Part shown: positions 27,861-37,995 of the stretch, piece by piece | How the letters are laid out: each line of letters starts with the position of its first letter | Position numbering within the stretch: position 1 is the first letter of the stretch | Source of the DNA: Citrobacter freundii ATCC 8090 = MTCC 1658 = NBRC 12681 | Lineage (GTDB): Bacteria; Pseudomonadota; Gammaproteobacteria; Enterobacterales; Enterobacteriaceae | Length of the DNA stretch: 64,000 nucleotides | Assembly: GCF_011064845.1 (NCBI RefSeq) | Contig: NZ_CP049015.1 | Coordinates: 4,154,001-4,218,000 of the forward strand | Direction of reading: 5' to 3' | The notes under the pieces: model-generated | What the model saw: the letters and a program-made list of their open reading frames with translations, nothing else | Told to the model about the DNA's origin: nothing | Database searches by the model: none | Translations under genes and position numbers: made by a program

Positions 27861-27873
27861 ATTCAACGGTCAA

Positions 27874-29766
27874 TTAGCCTTCGAGATCCGCCAGGTCGCC
27901 TTTCTCTTGCAACCAGTTACGACGGTCTTCAGAACGCTTCTTGGCCAGCAGCATATCCATCATTGCGTTGGTGCGCTGATCGTCTTCATCATCGATAATG
28001 AGCTGCACCAGGCGACGGGTGTTCGGATCCAGCGTGGTTTCACGAAGCTGCATCGGGTTCATTTCACCCAGTCCTTTAAAGCGCTGCACGTTCGGCTTAC
28101 CTTTCTTGCGCTTTAACTGCTCCAGTACGCCCGCTTTCTCTTCTTCCGTCAGCGCGTAATACACCTCTTTACCGAGGTCGATACGGTATAACGGCGGCAG
28201 CGCCACGTACACGTGACCGTGTTTCACCAACGTGCGGAAGTGCTTCACAAACAGTGCGCACAGCAGCGTGGCGATGTGCAGACCATCGGAGTCCGCATCC
28301 GCCAGGATACAGATCTTACCGTAACGCAACTGGCTCAGATCGTCGCTGTCCGGATCGATACCGATCGCCACCGAAATATCGTGCACTTCCTGAGACGCCA
28401 GAACTTCATCAGAAGATACTTCCCAGGTATTGAGGATCTTACCTTTGAGCGGCATGATCGCCTGATATTCACGATCGCGCGCCTGTTTGGCGGAACCACC
28501 TGCGGAGTCACCTTCGACGAGAAACAGTTCGGTGCGGTTAAGATCCTGTGCAGTACAGTCCGCCAGTTTACCCGGCAGCGCCGGGCCGCTGGTCAGCTTT
28601 TTACGCACCACTTTTTTCGCCGCGCGCAGACGACGCTGGGCGCTGGAAATCGCCATCTCAGCCAGCAGTTCGGCTGACTGTACGTTCTGGTTCAGCCACA
28701 GGCTGAAGGCATCTTTCACCACGCCAGAAACAAACGCCGCACACTGACGCGAAGAGAGGCGTTCTTTGGTTTGTCCGGCAAACTGCGGATCCTGCATTTT
28801 TACCGACAGCACGTAAGCACAGCGATCCCAGATATCTTCCGCCGACAGCTTCACGCCGCGCGGCAAAATATTGCGGTATTCGCAGAACTCGCGCATCGCA
28901 TCCAGCAGACCCTGACGCAGACCGTTGACGTGCGTCCCGCCCTGCATAGTTGGGATCAGGTTCACATAGCTTTCGGTCAGCAGCTCACCGCCTTCCGGCA
29001 GCCAGAGCAGCGCCCAGTCCACCGTCTCCGTCTCACCGCTGAAATTACCGATAAACGGTTTTTCCGGCAGCGTCGGTAGGCCATTCACCGCTTCGCTCAG
29101 ATAGTCATTCAGACCATCCTGGTAGCACCAGCGCTGTTCGCTGTTGTTGACCTCATCCTTGAAGGTGATTTCAACGCCCGGGCACAGTACCGCTTTGGCT
29201 TTCAGTACGTGCGTTAAGCGCGAAACAGAAAAACGCGGGCTGTCAAAGAAGCTTTCATCCGGCCAGAAGTGCACGCTGGTCCCGGTATTGCGTTTGCCGC
29301 AGGTACCGACAACCTGTAAATCCTGCACTTTATCGCCATTCTCAAACGCGATGTTGTATACCTGCCCATCGCGGCGTACGTTCACTTCCACACGTTTGGA
29401 CAGGGCGTTAACAACGGAGATCCCCACACCGTGCAGACCACCGGAGAACTGGTAGTTCTTGTTGGAGAACTTGCCGCCCGCGTGCAGACGACAGAGGATC
29501 AGCTCAACCGCCGGAACGCCCTCTTCAGGGTGAATGTCTACTGGCATGCCGCGTCCGTCATCAATGACTTCCAGAGACTGGTCGGCATGTAAGATCACGT
29601 CCACGCGTTTCGCGTGGCCCGCCAGTGCTTCATCCACACTGTTATCAATCACTTCCTGTCCAAGATGGTTCGGACGGGTCGTATCGGTGTACATCCCAGG
29701 GCGACGGCGTACCGGCTCAAGCCCAGTGAGTACCTCAATGGCATCAGCGTTATAAGTTTGCGTCAT
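27874..29766 (-). CDS. parE: DNA topoisomerase IV subunit B
   Basis: ParE is the ATPase subunit of topoisomerase IV and pairs with ParC. The 630 residues equal the E. coli length. The GHKL ATP site is visible in QEVIDNSVDEALAGH (about residues 37-51) and DDGRGMPVDIHPEEG (about 74-88), and the YQFSGGLHGVGISVVNALS lid near residue 105. The TOPRIM domain follows at about residue 410 (ELFLVEGDSAGGSAKQARDR), with its DADSDG metal site near residue 490. It is the last gene of the nudF-yqiB-cpdA-yqiA-parE unit. Confidence 0.98.
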   Translation of the reverse strand: MTQTYNADAIEVLTGLEPVRRRPGMYTDTTRPNHLGQEVIDNSVDEALAGHAKRVDVILHADQSLEVIDDGRGMPVDIHPEEGVPAVELILCRLHAGGKFSNKNYQFSGGLHGVGISVVNALSKRVEVNVRRDGQVYNIAFENGDKVQDLQVVGTCGKRNTGTSVHFWPDESFFDSPRFSVSRLTHVLKAKAVLCPGVEITFKDEVNNSEQRWCYQDGLNDYLSEAVNGLPTLPEKPFIGNFSGETETVDWALLWLPEGGELLTESYVNLIPTMQGGTHVNGLRQGLLDAMREFCEYRNILPRGVKLSAEDIWDRCAYVLSVKMQDPQFAGQTKERLSSRQCAAFVSGVVKDAFSLWLNQNVQSAELLAEMAISSAQRRLRAAKKVVRKKLTSGPALPGKLADCTAQDLNRTELFLVEGDSAGGSAKQARDREYQAIMPLKGKILNTWEVSSDEVLASQEVHDISVAIGIDPDSDDLSQLRYGKICILADADSDGLHIATLLCALFVKHFRTLVKHGHVYVALPPLYRIDLGKEVYYALTEEEKAGVLEQLKRKKGKPNVQRFKGLGEMNPMQLRETTLDPNTRRLVQLIIDDEDDQRTNAMMDMLLAKKRSEDRRNWLQEKGDLADLEG

Positions 29767-29794
29767 GGTTTAAATAAGCAATTCGAATTGATCG

Positions 29795-30376
29795 TCAGAA
29801 ACTGTGCAGTCCAAGGAAATCGACAATCGGGTTGAAATAATCTTCGAAGCCCGTGAATGCGTGGTTTCCGCCCTCAATAACTGTCTGACGGCAGGAGGCG
29901 TAATACGCCACCGCCTGGCGGTAGTCCAACACTTCATCGCCCGTTTGTTGGAGCAGCCAGATCAAATCCGGCGCTTCCAGCGGGTCAATCTGCATGACTT
30001 TAAGATCGTAAATATGGCGTGACTCTAGCACATATTGCTGCCCCGTGTAGGGGTTCTCGTTTTGACCGAGATAGTCGACCAGCAGTTCATAAGGCCGTAC
30101 AGCAGGGTTCACCACCACTGCCGGCAGCATAAAACATTGCGACAGCCAGGTGGCGTAATAACCACCTAATGAGGAGCCGACAATCCCCAGCGACTCTCCG
30201 CCATGTTCAAGAATGATCGATTCCAGCATCTCTGCGGCCTGGGCCGGATACGGCGGCAGCTGCGGTACGATCATCTCAACGTGCGGATGGTGCTCCGCCA
30301 ACCAGTTTTTCAGCAAACACGCCTTCGCCGAACGAGGAGAGCTATTAAATCCGTGAAGATAGAGAAGCGTAGACAT
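29795..30376 (-). CDS. yqiA: Esterase YqiA
   Basis: YqiA is a small alpha/beta-hydrolase with esterase activity on short acyl esters. The 193-residue product opens with [16 protein letters not shown]. The nucleophile elbow is Ser in GSSLGGYYA near residue 70, and the late Asp (TGDEVLDY) and His ([12 protein letters not shown]) complete the triad. Its start codon overlaps the cpdA stop by one base, so it is coupled to cpdA, and parE follows 28 bp later. Its physiological substrate is not known. Confidence 0.93.
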   Translation of the reverse strand: MSTLLYLHGFNSSPRSAKACLLKNWLAEHHPHVEMIVPQLPPYPAQAAEMLESIILEHGGESLGIVGSSLGGYYATWLSQCFMLPAVVVNPAVRPYELLVDYLGQNENPYTGQQYVLESRHIYDLKVMQIDPLEAPDLIWLLQQTGDEVLDYRQAVAYYASCRQTVIEGGNHAFTGFEDYFNPIVDFLGLHSF

Positions 30377-31203
30377 CAGTAGCCTTCTGAAGCGGTATCA
30401 GGGTGGAACCGATTACCCTGCAGACGACGTACCTGAGTCTGCAACGTCCCGTCAGCAAAAAGCTCCAGCGTCCGCCAGCCGGGGCTGATGGTATCCAATG
30501 TGAAGTTGGAACAGTGCGGCTTAAACTGCACGCAGGTCGACGGCGTCGCCAGCAGGCGGCGTCCGTTCCAGTCCAGATCCAGTTCCTGATGAATATGCCC
30601 GCACAGCAGATACTTCACGCGTGGATAATTCACCAGCACGTTATCCAGCTCAGCGGCATTGCGCAGGCTATGCTGATCGAGCCAGCTACAACCCGCAGGC
30701 AGAGGATGATGATGCAGAAGCAGCAAGGTATTACGCTCTGGTGCATCAGCAAGTTTACGCTCCAGCCATTCGAGCTGGAATTCACTTAATTCACCGTGGG
30801 GAACGCCGAACACCTGGCTGTCGAGCAACAATATTTGCCACTGCTCACCGATGAAAACACGCTTGGCAGGGGAAATTCCCGCGTCCTGCAGCGCGCTGTA
30901 CATTGCCGGCTGAAAATCGTGATTGCCCGGTAGCCAAACGCAGGGCGCACGAAAGCTTGCGATGCCCTCAGCAAAATGCTGATAGGCCGCAGCGGATTGA
31001 TCCTGCGCCAAATCACCCGTCGCGACGATCAGATCGTACTCAGGCGACTCTGCATGTATGGCATCCAGTACGGATTGATAACTGTCCCAGGTATTCACAC
31101 CCAGCAGCGTTTCATGCTTTTCGGCAAACAGGTGAGTGTCTGTAATTTGTAAGATCCTGACTCTGGCCTCACCAGCCAAAGGAAGGGTTAACAGGCTTTC
31201 CAA
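30376..31203 (-). CDS. cpdA: 3',5'-cyclic-AMP phosphodiesterase CpdA
   Basis: CpdA hydrolyses cAMP to AMP and so tempers CRP-dependent gene expression. The 275 residues match E. coli. The metallophosphoesterase signature is complete: QITDTHLF (Asp and His near residues 22-24), VATGDLAQD (about 60-68), LPGNHDFQP (about 93-101), [11 protein letters not shown], and GHIHQELD. These bind the two metal ions. It lies between yqiB and yqiA in the nudF operon. It is a cytosolic enzyme. Confidence 0.96.
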   Translation of the reverse strand: MESLLTLPLAGEARVRILQITDTHLFAEKHETLLGVNTWDSYQSVLDAIHAESPEYDLIVATGDLAQDQSAAAYQHFAEGIASFRAPCVWLPGNHDFQPAMYSALQDAGISPAKRVFIGEQWQILLLDSQVFGVPHGELSEFQLEWLERKLADAPERNTLLLLHHHPLPAGCSWLDQHSLRNAAELDNVLVNYPRVKYLLCGHIHQELDLDWNGRRLLATPSTCVQFKPHCSNFTLDTISPGWRTLELFADGTLQTQVRRLQGNRFHPDTASEGY

Positions 31204-31227
31204 ATGGTGTCCTTAGGTTTCACGACG

Positions 31228-31650
31228 CTAATAAACCGGAATCGCCATCGCTCCATGTGCTAAACAGTACCGTAGCCAGTCGGCCAGAAACTGATTAATT
31301 TGATGCTTTTCGTCGCGTTGATGCAACTTTTTATTTGGATAATCATACCGCGCTTTGAAGCGAAAGATCTGCTGACTTGAACACACTTCAGCCACCCTCG
31401 CGTCATGATACAGGCGCACAGTCAATGACGGCAGGCTCCAGTATGTGACGGCCGGCGCCGTTTGTTCGATCGCGACAAGCGTAGTGTATCGGGTCGATTC
31501 AACGATCGTTAACCGATATTGTGCGTTTGCTACCTGATAGCTCACTGTTTCACCGGCTGCATCATTACGTGGCAGCAGGCGGCGCAATTGCGAATAGTTG
31601 GTTTCGCACAGGCGCATCATTTCAGGGAAGTCAGGTGTGTAACGCTTCAT
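31228..31650 (-). CDS. yqiB: DUF1249 protein YqiB
   Basis: YqiB is a small cytosolic protein of the DUF1249 family whose function is not known. The start at 31650 ([16 protein letters not shown]) gives 140 residues as in E. coli; the frame opens three codons earlier but overlaps nudF more. The start overlaps the nudF stop (ATGA), so it is translated by coupling. A Lys/Arg-rich middle ([19 protein letters not shown]) and a C-terminal helix are the only notable features. Its operon with cpdA and nudF is conserved in enterobacteria. Confidence 0.94.
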   Translation of the reverse strand: MKRYTPDFPEMMRLCETNYSQLRRLLPRNDAAGETVSYQVANAQYRLTIVESTRYTTLVAIEQTAPAVTYWSLPSLTVRLYHDARVAEVCSSQQIFRFKARYDYPNKKLHQRDEKHQINQFLADWLRYCLAHGAMAIPVY

Positions 31651-32279
31651 TTTTTCCACTCAGTTTTTAACTCTTGATAGTGCAGCTGTAACCATTGCAA
31701 GGCGATGACAGAAGCCGCGTTGTCGATTTTCCCCTCTTCTACCCATTGATAAGCCTGCTCCCGGCTCACCACATGAACACGAATATCTTCGTTTTCATCA
31801 GCCAGACCATGAATTCCGCTCGCGGTCGTAGCGTCCACTTCGCCAACTAAAATAGACAGGCGCTCACTGGTGCCGCCAGGGCTTGCCAGATAGCTCAGAA
31901 CGGGTTTCGTACGTTTAACGTCCAGTCCGGCTTCTTCCATCGCTTCACGACGGGCCACATCTTCAACGGTTTCGCCCTCTTCGATCATTCCGGCTACCAT
32001 TTCCAGTAGCCACGGGCTTTCGCTGGTATCAAACGCCGCGATACGTATCTGCTCGACCAGTACAACTTCGTCCCGCTCAGGGTCAAAGGGTAGCAAGACT
32101 GCCGCATGTCCGCGCTCAAAAATTTCGCGCTTTACCTCACCGCTCATACCACCGTTAAACAGGCGATGGCGGAACCGATAAAGATCCAGTGAAAAAAAAC
32201 CGCGGTATAGCGTTTCTCGTGCAATAATTTCTACATCATTTTTAGTGAAAGTCATTGGCAAGTTGTCTGGTTTACGCAT
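31647..32279 (-). CDS. nudF: ADP-ribose diphosphatase NudF
   Basis: NudF hydrolyses ADP-ribose to AMP and ribose 5-phosphate, which clears a reactive glycating nucleotide and affects glycogen synthesis. The 210-residue product has the complete Nudix box, [20 protein letters not shown] followed by AGL, at about residues 97-119, including the metal-binding Arg-Glu-x2-Glu-Glu core. The C-terminal [19 protein letters not shown] segment is typical of the enzyme. It is the first gene of the five-gene unit ending in parE and diverges from tolC. Confidence 0.96.
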   Translation of the reverse strand: MRKPDNLPMTFTKNDVEIIARETLYRGFFSLDLYRFRHRLFNGGMSGEVKREIFERGHAAVLLPFDPERDEVVLVEQIRIAAFDTSESPWLLEMVAGMIEEGETVEDVARREAMEEAGLDVKRTKPVLSYLASPGGTSERLSILVGEVDATTASGIHGLADENEDIRVHVVSREQAYQWVEEGKIDNAASVIALQWLQLHYQELKTEWKK

Positions 32280-32379
32280 TGTGCTGTCCTGAAACCAATA
32301 GTGATTAAAATGTGAATTTCAAGGTCGTTTGACTGATGTTTGAACGCCCTTGTGTTAAATTGATGCAAATTAACGCCGT

Positions 32380-32398
32380 ATGGCACGTAACGCCAACT
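32380..32398. promoter_or_regulatory. MarA/SoxS/Rob box upstream of tolC
   Basis: The 19-base stretch ATGGCACGTAACGCCAACT fits the marbox pattern AYnGCACnnWnnRYYAAAY with one mismatch. It precedes a TAGAAT -10 element at 32420-32425 and lies 87-105 bp upstream of the tolC start, as in E. coli. Confidence 0.75.
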
Positions 32399-32484
32399 TT
32401 TTGCAGTGGCGGATTCTGCTAGAATCAGCAAATATTTTTACAATTTGATCAGCGCTAAATACTGCTTCACAACAAGGAATGCAA

Positions 32485-33957
32485 ATGAAGAAATTGCTCC
32501 CCATCCTTATCGGCCTGAGCCTGTCGGGGTTCAGTACTTTGAGCCAGGCAGAAAACCTGATGCAGGTTTATCAGCAAGCACGCCTGAGCAACCCGGAATT
32601 GCGTAAATCCGCCGCCGATCGCGATGCTGCATTCGAAAAAATTAACGAAGCGCGTAGTCCATTACTGCCGCAACTGGGTTTAGGTGCCGATTACACCTAC
32701 AGCAATGGCTACCGTGATGCAAACGGCGTCAACTCCAACGCCACCAGCGCGTCATTACAATTGACTCAGACGCTGTTCGACATGTCTAAATGGCGTGCCC
32801 TGACGCTGCAAGAAAAATCAGCGGGCATCCAGGACGTAACGTATCAGACCGATCAGCAAACGCTGATCCTGAATACCGCTACGGCCTATTTTAACGTACT
32901 GAACGCGATTGATGTGCTGTCTTACACCCAGGCACAGAAAGATGCGGTTTATCGTCAGTTAGATCAGACCACTCAGCGTTTTAACGTTGGTCTGGTCGCC
33001 ATCACTGACGTGCAGAACGCCCGTTCACAATACGACACTGTGCTGGCGAACGAAGTGACCGCGCGTAACAATCTGGATAACGCGGTAGAACAGCTGCGTC
33101 AGGTGACCGGTAACTATTACCCGGAACTGGCTTCGCTGAATGTTGATGGTTTCAAAACCAACAAACCGCAGGCGGTGAATGCGCTACTGAAAGAAGCGGA
33201 AAACCGCAACCTGACTTTATTGCAGGCGCGTTTAAGCCAGGATCTGGCGCGTGAGCAGATTCGTCAGGCACAGGATGGTCACTTACCAACGCTGGATTTA
33301 ACCGCCTCTACCGGGGTATCTGACACCTCGTACAGCGGATCTAAAACCAACAGCTCCCAGTATGACGACAGCAACATGGGCCAGAACAAAATCGGTCTGA
33401 GCTTCTCGCTGCCGCTGTACCAGGGCGGGATGGTTAACTCGCAGGTGAAACAAGCGCAGTACAACTTTGTTGGCGCGAGTGAACAACTGGAAAGCGCACA
33501 CCGCAGCGTGGTGCAGACCGTTCGTTCTTCATTCAACAATATTAATGCTTCTATTAGTAGCATTAACGCGTACAAACAAGCGGTTGTCTCTGCTCAAAGC
33601 TCATTGGATGCGATGGAAGCCGGTTATTCCGTAGGTACACGTACCATTGTGGATGTGTTGGATGCCACCACCACGCTGTACAACGCCAAACAGCAACTGG
33701 CAAATGCGCGTTATACCTATCTTATCAATCAGTTAAACGTCAAATCTGCGCTCGGTACGCTGAACGAGCAGGATTTGGTGGCACTGAACAATACGCTGGG
33801 TAAACCGGTATCCACAACGCCGGATACCGTAGCACCGCAAAATCCACAACAAGATGCCGCCGTGAATGACTTTAACGGCACTGGCAATTTGCCTGCGGCT
33901 CAGCCGACAGCAGCACGTTCAACCAGCAGCAACGGCAACAACCCGTTCCGTAACTGA
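32485..33957 (+). CDS. tolC: Outer-membrane channel TolC
   Basis: TolC is the trimeric outer-membrane/periplasmic channel for AcrAB, EmrAB, MacAB and type I secretion. The start at 32485 is preceded by AAGGAATG; a second in-frame ATG two codons earlier is not used in E. coli. The signal peptide is MKKLLPILIGLSLSGFSTLSQA, cleaved at residue 22. The two structural repeats (OEP domains) start near residues 25 and 230. The external loop at SGSKTNSSQYDDSNM is about three residues shorter than my recollection of the E. coli loop. The product is 490 residues. A marbox upstream implies control by MarA, SoxS and Rob. Confidence 0.98.
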   Translation: MKKLLPILIGLSLSGFSTLSQAENLMQVYQQARLSNPELRKSAADRDAAFEKINEARSPLLPQLGLGADYTYSNGYRDANGVNSNATSASLQLTQTLFDMSKWRALTLQEKSAGIQDVTYQTDQQTLILNTATAYFNVLNAIDVLSYTQAQKDAVYRQLDQTTQRFNVGLVAITDVQNARSQYDTVLANEVTARNNLDNAVEQLRQVTGNYYPELASLNVDGFKTNKPQAVNALLKEAENRNLTLLQARLSQDLAREQIRQAQDGHLPTLDLTASTGVSDTSYSGSKTNSSQYDDSNMGQNKIGLSFSLPLYQGGMVNSQVKQAQYNFVGASEQLESAHRSVVQTVRSSFNNINASISSINAYKQAVVSAQSSLDAMEAGYSVGTRTIVDVLDATTTLYNAKQQLANARYTYLINQLNVKSALGTLNEQDLVALNNTLGKPVSTTPDTVAPQNPQQDAAVNDFNGTGNLPAAQPTAARSTSSNGNNPFRN

Positions 33958-33964
33958 TGCTGAT

Positions 33965-33984
33965 GACGGGGCTTCGGCCCCGTC
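33965..33984 (+). terminator. Tetraloop hairpin after tolC
   Basis: An eight-base perfect stem GACGGGGC / GCCCCGTC closes a stable TTCG loop, eight bases past the tolC stop. The following TGAACG has no T-run, so it may act mainly by protecting the tolC message. Confidence 0.7.
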
Positions 33985-34114
33985 TGAACGTAAGACAACG
34001 TAAAGATCCGCCCCTTCCTGCGCATTCTCGCCTCTTCCCGCTTCAATTTCGACCAGTCATCCTCTATCCTGAGCATTATTTACTGTGTTTACCACTGGGT
34101 CCTGGAAGACAAAA

Positions 34115-34792
34115 ATGAAACGGACAAAATCTATACATCACGCCTCGTTCCGCAAAAGCTGGAGCGCGCGCCATCTGACTCCTGTCGCCCTGGCAGTTAC
34201 CGCAGTGTTTATGCTCGCGGGCTGTGAAAAGAGTGACGAAACGGTTTCGCTTTATCAGAACGCTGACGACTGCTCTGCAGCGAATCCAGGTAAAAGCGCC
34301 GAATGTACTACCGCGTTTAACAATGCGCTGAAAGAAGCTGAACGTACCGCGCCAAAATACGCCACTCGTGAAGACTGTATCGCTGAATTCGGCGAAGGCC
34401 AGTGCCAGCAGGCTCCTGCGCAAGCAGGTATGGCGCCGACCGGTGAAGGTCAGGCTCAGGCGCAGAATCAAAGCAGCGGCAGCTTCTGGATGCCACTGAT
34501 GGCAGGCTACATGATGGGCCGACTGATGGGTGGCGGAATGGGCGCTCAGCAACCGCTGTTTAGCTCGAAAAACCCAGCCAGCCCGGCTTACGGCAAATAC
34601 ACAGATGCCAGCGGTAAAAACTACGGCGCAGCAACGCCGGGTCGCACCATGACCGTACCGAAAACCGCTATGGCACCGAAACCAGCCACCACCTCTACCG
34701 TAACCCGTGGCGGATTTGGTGAGTCTGTGGCCAAACAGAGCACCATGCAGCGTAGCGCAAGCGGCACCACCACACGTTCAATGGGTGGCTGA
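34115..34792 (+). CDS. ygiB: DUF1190 lipoprotein YgiB
   Basis: YgiB is a DUF1190 protein of unknown function. The start at 34115 ([14 protein letters not shown]) gives 225 residues; the in-frame upstream start at 34085 lies in the leader. An Arg/Lys-rich N-terminus precedes a hydrophobic segment ending in a lipobox (VFMLAGC, Cys about residue 35), so the protein is probably a lipoprotein. The central region has six Cys/Glu-rich residues ([18 protein letters not shown]) and a Gly/Met stretch ([11 protein letters not shown]). The C-terminus is Ser/Thr/Ala-rich and low complexity. The gene ygiC starts five bases after the stop, as in E. coli. Confidence 0.94.
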   Translation: MKRTKSIHHASFRKSWSARHLTPVALAVTAVFMLAGCEKSDETVSLYQNADDCSAANPGKSAECTTAFNNALKEAERTAPKYATREDCIAEFGEGQCQQAPAQAGMAPTGEGQAQAQNQSSGSFWMPLMAGYMMGRLMGGGMGAQQPLFSSKNPASPAYGKYTDASGKNYGAATPGRTMTVPKTAMAPKPATTSTVTRGGFGESVAKQSTMQRSASGTTTRSMGG

Positions 34793-34797
34793 TCGTC

Positions 34798-35958
34798 ATG
34801 GAAAGAGTCAGTATTGTTGAGCGCCCGGACTGGCGCGATAAAGCCACCGAATACGGTTTTAATTTTCACACTATGTACGGCGAGCCGTACTGGTGTGAAG
34901 ACGCGTACTACAAACTCACCCTTGCTCAGGTTGAAAAGCTGGAAGAGGTCACCGCAGAGCTGCATCAAATGTGCCTCAAAGTGGTGGAAAAGGTCATTGC
35001 CAGCGATGAGCTGATGACCAAGTTTCGCATTCCGAAGCATACCTGGGGTTTTGTCCGCCAGTCCTGGCTGACACAGCAACCGTCGCTGTATTCACGTCTC
35101 GATCTGGCGTGGGATGGAACCGGTGAACCCAAACTGCTGGAAAACAACGCTGATACCCCAACCTCGCTGTACGAAGCTGCGTTTTTCCAGTGGATCTGGC
35201 TGGAAGATCAGCTCAATGCGGGCAACCTGCCGGAAGGCAGCGATCAGTTCAACAGTCTGCAGGAAAAGCTGATCGAGCGTTTCACCGAGCTGCGTGAACA
35301 GTATGGTTTTCAACTGCTACATCTGACCTGCTGTCGTGATACGGTGGAAGATCGCGGCACGATCCAGTATCTGCAGGATTGCGCGGCCGAAGCAGAGATC
35401 GCTACAGAATTCCTCTATGTAGAAGATATTGGTCTTGGTGAAAAAGGCCAATTCACCGATATGCAGGATCAGGTGATCGCTAACCTGTTCAAGCTCTATC
35501 CGTGGGAATTCATGCTGCGTGAAATGTTCTCCACCAAGCTCGAAGACGCTGGCGTTCGCTGGCTGGAACCCGCCTGGAAGAGCATTATTTCCAACAAAGC
35601 ACTGTTACCGCTGTTATGGGAAATGTTCCCGAATCATCCGAACCTTCTGCCAGCATATTTCGCCGAAGACGACTACCCGCAGATGGATAAATTCGTTGTC
35701 AAACCGATCTTCTCGCGCGAGGGAGCTAACGTCTCCATCATTGAGAACGGTAAAACGATCGAATCCGTGGAAGGACCGTACGGTGAAGAAGGTATGATCG
35801 TGCAGCAGTTCCATCAGCTACCGAAGTTTGGCGACAGCTATATGCTGATTGGCAGCTGGCTGATCAACGATCAACCCGCAGGGATCGGCATTCGTGAAGA
35901 CCGTGCGTTGATCACGCAGGATCTGTCACGTTTCTATCCGCATATTTTTGTCGAATGA
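34798..35958 (+). CDS. ygiC: Glutathionylspermidine-synthase-like ATP-grasp protein YgiC
   Basis: YgiC is a 386-residue ATP-grasp family protein homologous to the synthetase half of glutathionylspermidine synthase. The sequence shows [19 protein letters not shown] at about residues 104-122 and [13 protein letters not shown] near residue 302, which corresponds to the ATP-binding region. The natural substrate is not established; it does not appear to make glutathionylspermidine in vitro, to my knowledge. The gene begins five bases after ygiB, so the two form a unit with tolC upstream. Confidence 0.95.
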   Translation: MERVSIVERPDWRDKATEYGFNFHTMYGEPYWCEDAYYKLTLAQVEKLEEVTAELHQMCLKVVEKVIASDELMTKFRIPKHTWGFVRQSWLTQQPSLYSRLDLAWDGTGEPKLLENNADTPTSLYEAAFFQWIWLEDQLNAGNLPEGSDQFNSLQEKLIERFTELREQYGFQLLHLTCCRDTVEDRGTIQYLQDCAAEAEIATEFLYVEDIGLGEKGQFTDMQDQVIANLFKLYPWEFMLREMFSTKLEDAGVRWLEPAWKSIISNKALLPLLWEMFPNHPNLLPAYFAEDDYPQMDKFVVKPIFSREGANVSIIENGKTIESVEGPYGEEGMIVQQFHQLPKFGDSYMLIGSWLINDQPAGIGIREDRALITQDLSRFYPHIFVE

Positions 35959-35965
35959 TTGAGAG

Positions 35966-36040
35966 TGCCGGGTGGCGGCTCCGCCTTACCCGGCCTACGG
36001 CACGAACTTAATGCCCGATAAGCGTAGCGCCATCGGGCGT
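35966..36040. repeat. REP/BIME pair between ygiC and ygiD
   Basis: TGCCGGGTGGCGG ... CCTTACCCGGCCTACG is followed by a facing unit TGCCCGATAAGCGTAGCGCCATCGGGCG. It fills the gap between convergent genes. Confidence 0.8.
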
Positions 36041-36043
36041 TCA

Positions 36044-36832
36044 TCACCCAACCTGCACCGACAACATACTTAAACTTCCCATCTCGATACCATCTACAGG
36101 GATCGTAACAGACTCTTTACCATCCCATGCCCCGAGAACATACAGCAGCGGCAGATAGTGATCTGGCGTCGGGTTCGACAACGATCCACCTTCATGATCG
36201 AGATAGTTCACCAGCGGGTGCTGCTCAGCCGGTCCCTGCCAGGTCAGGTTAGCCTTAACATAATCATTGAATGAGGTTGCCCACGGATATGGCGTGTTCT
36301 CACCGTGCCAACGCGCAGTACGCAGGTTATGCACCACGTTACCACTGGCCACCAGCATAATACCCTCATCACGCAGTGCCGCCAGCTTGCGGCCCATCTC
36401 AAAATGCCAGGCCGCCGGTTTTGTACTATCGATGCTTAACTGCACCATCGGGATGTCGGCATTCGGGTACATCTTGATCAGTACGCCCCAGGAACCGTGG
36501 TCAAAACCCCACGCTTCTTTGTCTAACGCGACGGGTACAGGAGCAAGTAAATCAACTAGGTGCTGCGCCAGTTCTGGCGAGCCCGGAGCCGGGTAATGGG
36601 TGTCATACAGCGCTTGCGGAAAACCGCCGAAATCGTGGATCGTTTTAGGCGCTTCCATCGCTGTCACACCCGTTCCACGGGTGAACCAGTGTGCCGAGAC
36701 CACCACAATGGCTTTCGGACGCGGCAACGTTTCCCCCAGTTGCTGCCAAGCACGGGTATAAACGTTATCTTCCAGAACATTCATCGGGCTACCGTGGCCC
36801 AAAAACAATGCTGGCATACGAGTTGAAGACAT
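36044..36832 (-). CDS. ygiD: 4,5-DOPA-extradiol-dioxygenase-like protein YgiD
   Basis: YgiD belongs to the LigB/DODA extradiol dioxygenase family and can cleave DOPA to betalamic acid in vitro. The 262 residues open with PALFLGHGSPMNVLED, which carries the first metal-binding His (residue 13). Further family histidines lie in VVSAHWFTRGTG (about residue 48), FDHGSWGVLIKMYP (about 131) and in ASGNVVHNLR (about 177). The gene diverges from zupT with a 147-bp gap and has GGATATCATC before its ATG on the minus strand. Its role in the cell is not established. Confidence 0.93.
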   Translation of the reverse strand: MSSTRMPALFLGHGSPMNVLEDNVYTRAWQQLGETLPRPKAIVVVSAHWFTRGTGVTAMEAPKTIHDFGGFPQALYDTHYPAPGSPELAQHLVDLLAPVPVALDKEAWGFDHGSWGVLIKMYPNADIPMVQLSIDSTKPAAWHFEMGRKLAALRDEGIMLVASGNVVHNLRTARWHGENTPYPWATSFNDYVKANLTWQGPAEQHPLVNYLDHEGGSLSNPTPDHYLPLLYVLGAWDGKESVTIPVDGIEMGSLSMLSVQVG

Positions 36833-36979
36833 GATGATATCCTTACTGAGGGAGTCATTTTGATACCATTACAATACGCTTATTCGGTTGATGAAGAACT
36901 CAGATAACCATGATGAAGATCATCAGTTATTTTGACGATCCAGTCCGGAAAGCAGATTGATAAGGAGTTTTATTTGTCG

Positions 36980-37753
36980 ATGTCAGTACCTTTACTTCTG
37001 ACTTTACTGGCAGGTGCCGCCACGTTTATCGGCGCATTTCTCGGCGTGTTAGGGCAAAAGCCTTCCAACCGCGTTCTCGCCTTTTCTTTAGGCTTCGCTG
37101 CCGGGATTATGCTACTGATCTCTCTAATGGAAATGCTACCTGCTGCGCTGGCCGCTGAAGGCATGTCGCCAGTGCTAGGCTACGGAATGTTTATCGTCGG
37201 CTTGCTGGGCTACTTTGGCCTGGACCGTCTATTGCCGCACGCGCACCCTCAGGATCTGGTACAAAAAACAACGCAGCCTCTACCCGGATCCATTAAACGC
37301 ACCGCGATTTTATTAACGCTCGGCATCAGCCTGCACAATTTTCCGGAAGGGATTGCGACGTTTGTTACCGCCAGCAGCAACCTCGAGCTGGGCTTTGGTA
37401 TTGCGCTTGCCGTCGCATTACACAATATTCCAGAAGGATTAGCCGTTGCAGGTCCGGTCTATGCAGCAACGGGCTCCAAACGTACGGCGATATTCTGGGC
37501 CGGGATCTCGGGCATGGCAGAAATACTGGGCGGCGTACTGGCGTGGTTAATTCTGGGGAGTCTCATCTCGCCTGTGGTGATGGCGGCAATAATGGCGGCA
37601 GTCGCGGGTATTATGGTGGCGCTGTCAGTCGATGAATTGATGCCACTGGCAAAAGAGATCGACCCAAATAATAATCCCAGCTATGGGGTCCTGTGCGGAA
37701 TGTCGGTGATGGGGTTAAGTCTCGTCATCCTCCAGTCCATGGGAATCGGATAA
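36980..37753 (+). CDS. zupT: Zinc/iron/manganese transporter ZupT
   Basis: ZupT is a ZIP-family inner-membrane importer with broad divalent-metal specificity (zinc, iron, manganese, cobalt). The start at 36980 ([12 protein letters not shown]) gives 257 residues as in E. coli. A TTG two codons earlier is closer to the AAGGAG box and cannot be excluded. Eight membrane segments are visible. The two metal-binding motifs [10 protein letters not shown] (about residues 119-128) and HNIPEGLAV (about 148-156) are intact. A His-containing loop ([10 protein letters not shown]) lies between helices 3 and 4. Confidence 0.96.
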   Translation: MSVPLLLTLLAGAATFIGAFLGVLGQKPSNRVLAFSLGFAAGIMLLISLMEMLPAALAAEGMSPVLGYGMFIVGLLGYFGLDRLLPHAHPQDLVQKTTQPLPGSIKRTAILLTLGISLHNFPEGIATFVTASSNLELGFGIALAVALHNIPEGLAVAGPVYAATGSKRTAIFWAGISGMAEILGGVLAWLILGSLISPVVMAAIMAAVAGIMVALSVDELMPLAKEIDPNNNPSYGVLCGMSVMGLSLVILQSMGIG

Positions 37754-37761
37754 TCCAGAGG

Positions 37762-37794
37762 GCGGATGCCACCCTGCTATTTTACAGCATCCGC
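37762..37794. repeat. Inverted repeat after zupT
   Basis: GCGGATGC (37762-37769) pairs with GCATCCGC (37787-37794) across a 17-base loop that contains a smaller CTG/CAG pair. It sits between convergent zupT and the small membrane-protein gene and may end both transcripts. Confidence 0.55.
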
Positions 37795-37818
37795 TCATCC
37801 ATAGCAGAACGTGAAGGA

Positions 37819-37995
37819 CTATTCCTGTTCCTTAATCACGCTGTTATCTTCACCAGAACGTCGGAAGAGTTTGTTTCGCGCCTCAAGCAATGCGTCTCTG
37901 TCTTGTCGGAATGCCCGACAATAACGCTTCATATGGCAATAATAACCCAATGCAACGAGTGCAATTAATACGATCCAATACCAGGCAATAAACAT
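37819..37995 (-). CDS. Small single-pass membrane protein (58 aa), unrecognised
   Basis: The ATG at 37995 has an AAGGG box eight bases upstream, better than the in-frame ATG at 38022. The 58-residue product has a single hydrophobic segment (residues 1-18, MFIAWYWIVLIALVALGY) followed by a cytosolic-type tail with many Arg/Lys/Asp (RAFRQDRDALLEARNKLFRR). Small proteins of this kind often modulate larger membrane complexes, but no family can be named here. It diverges from assT across an AT-rich spacer and faces zupT. Confidence 0.7.
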   Translation of the reverse strand: MFIAWYWIVLIALVALGYYCHMKRYCRAFRQDRDALLEARNKLFRRSGEDNSVIKEQE

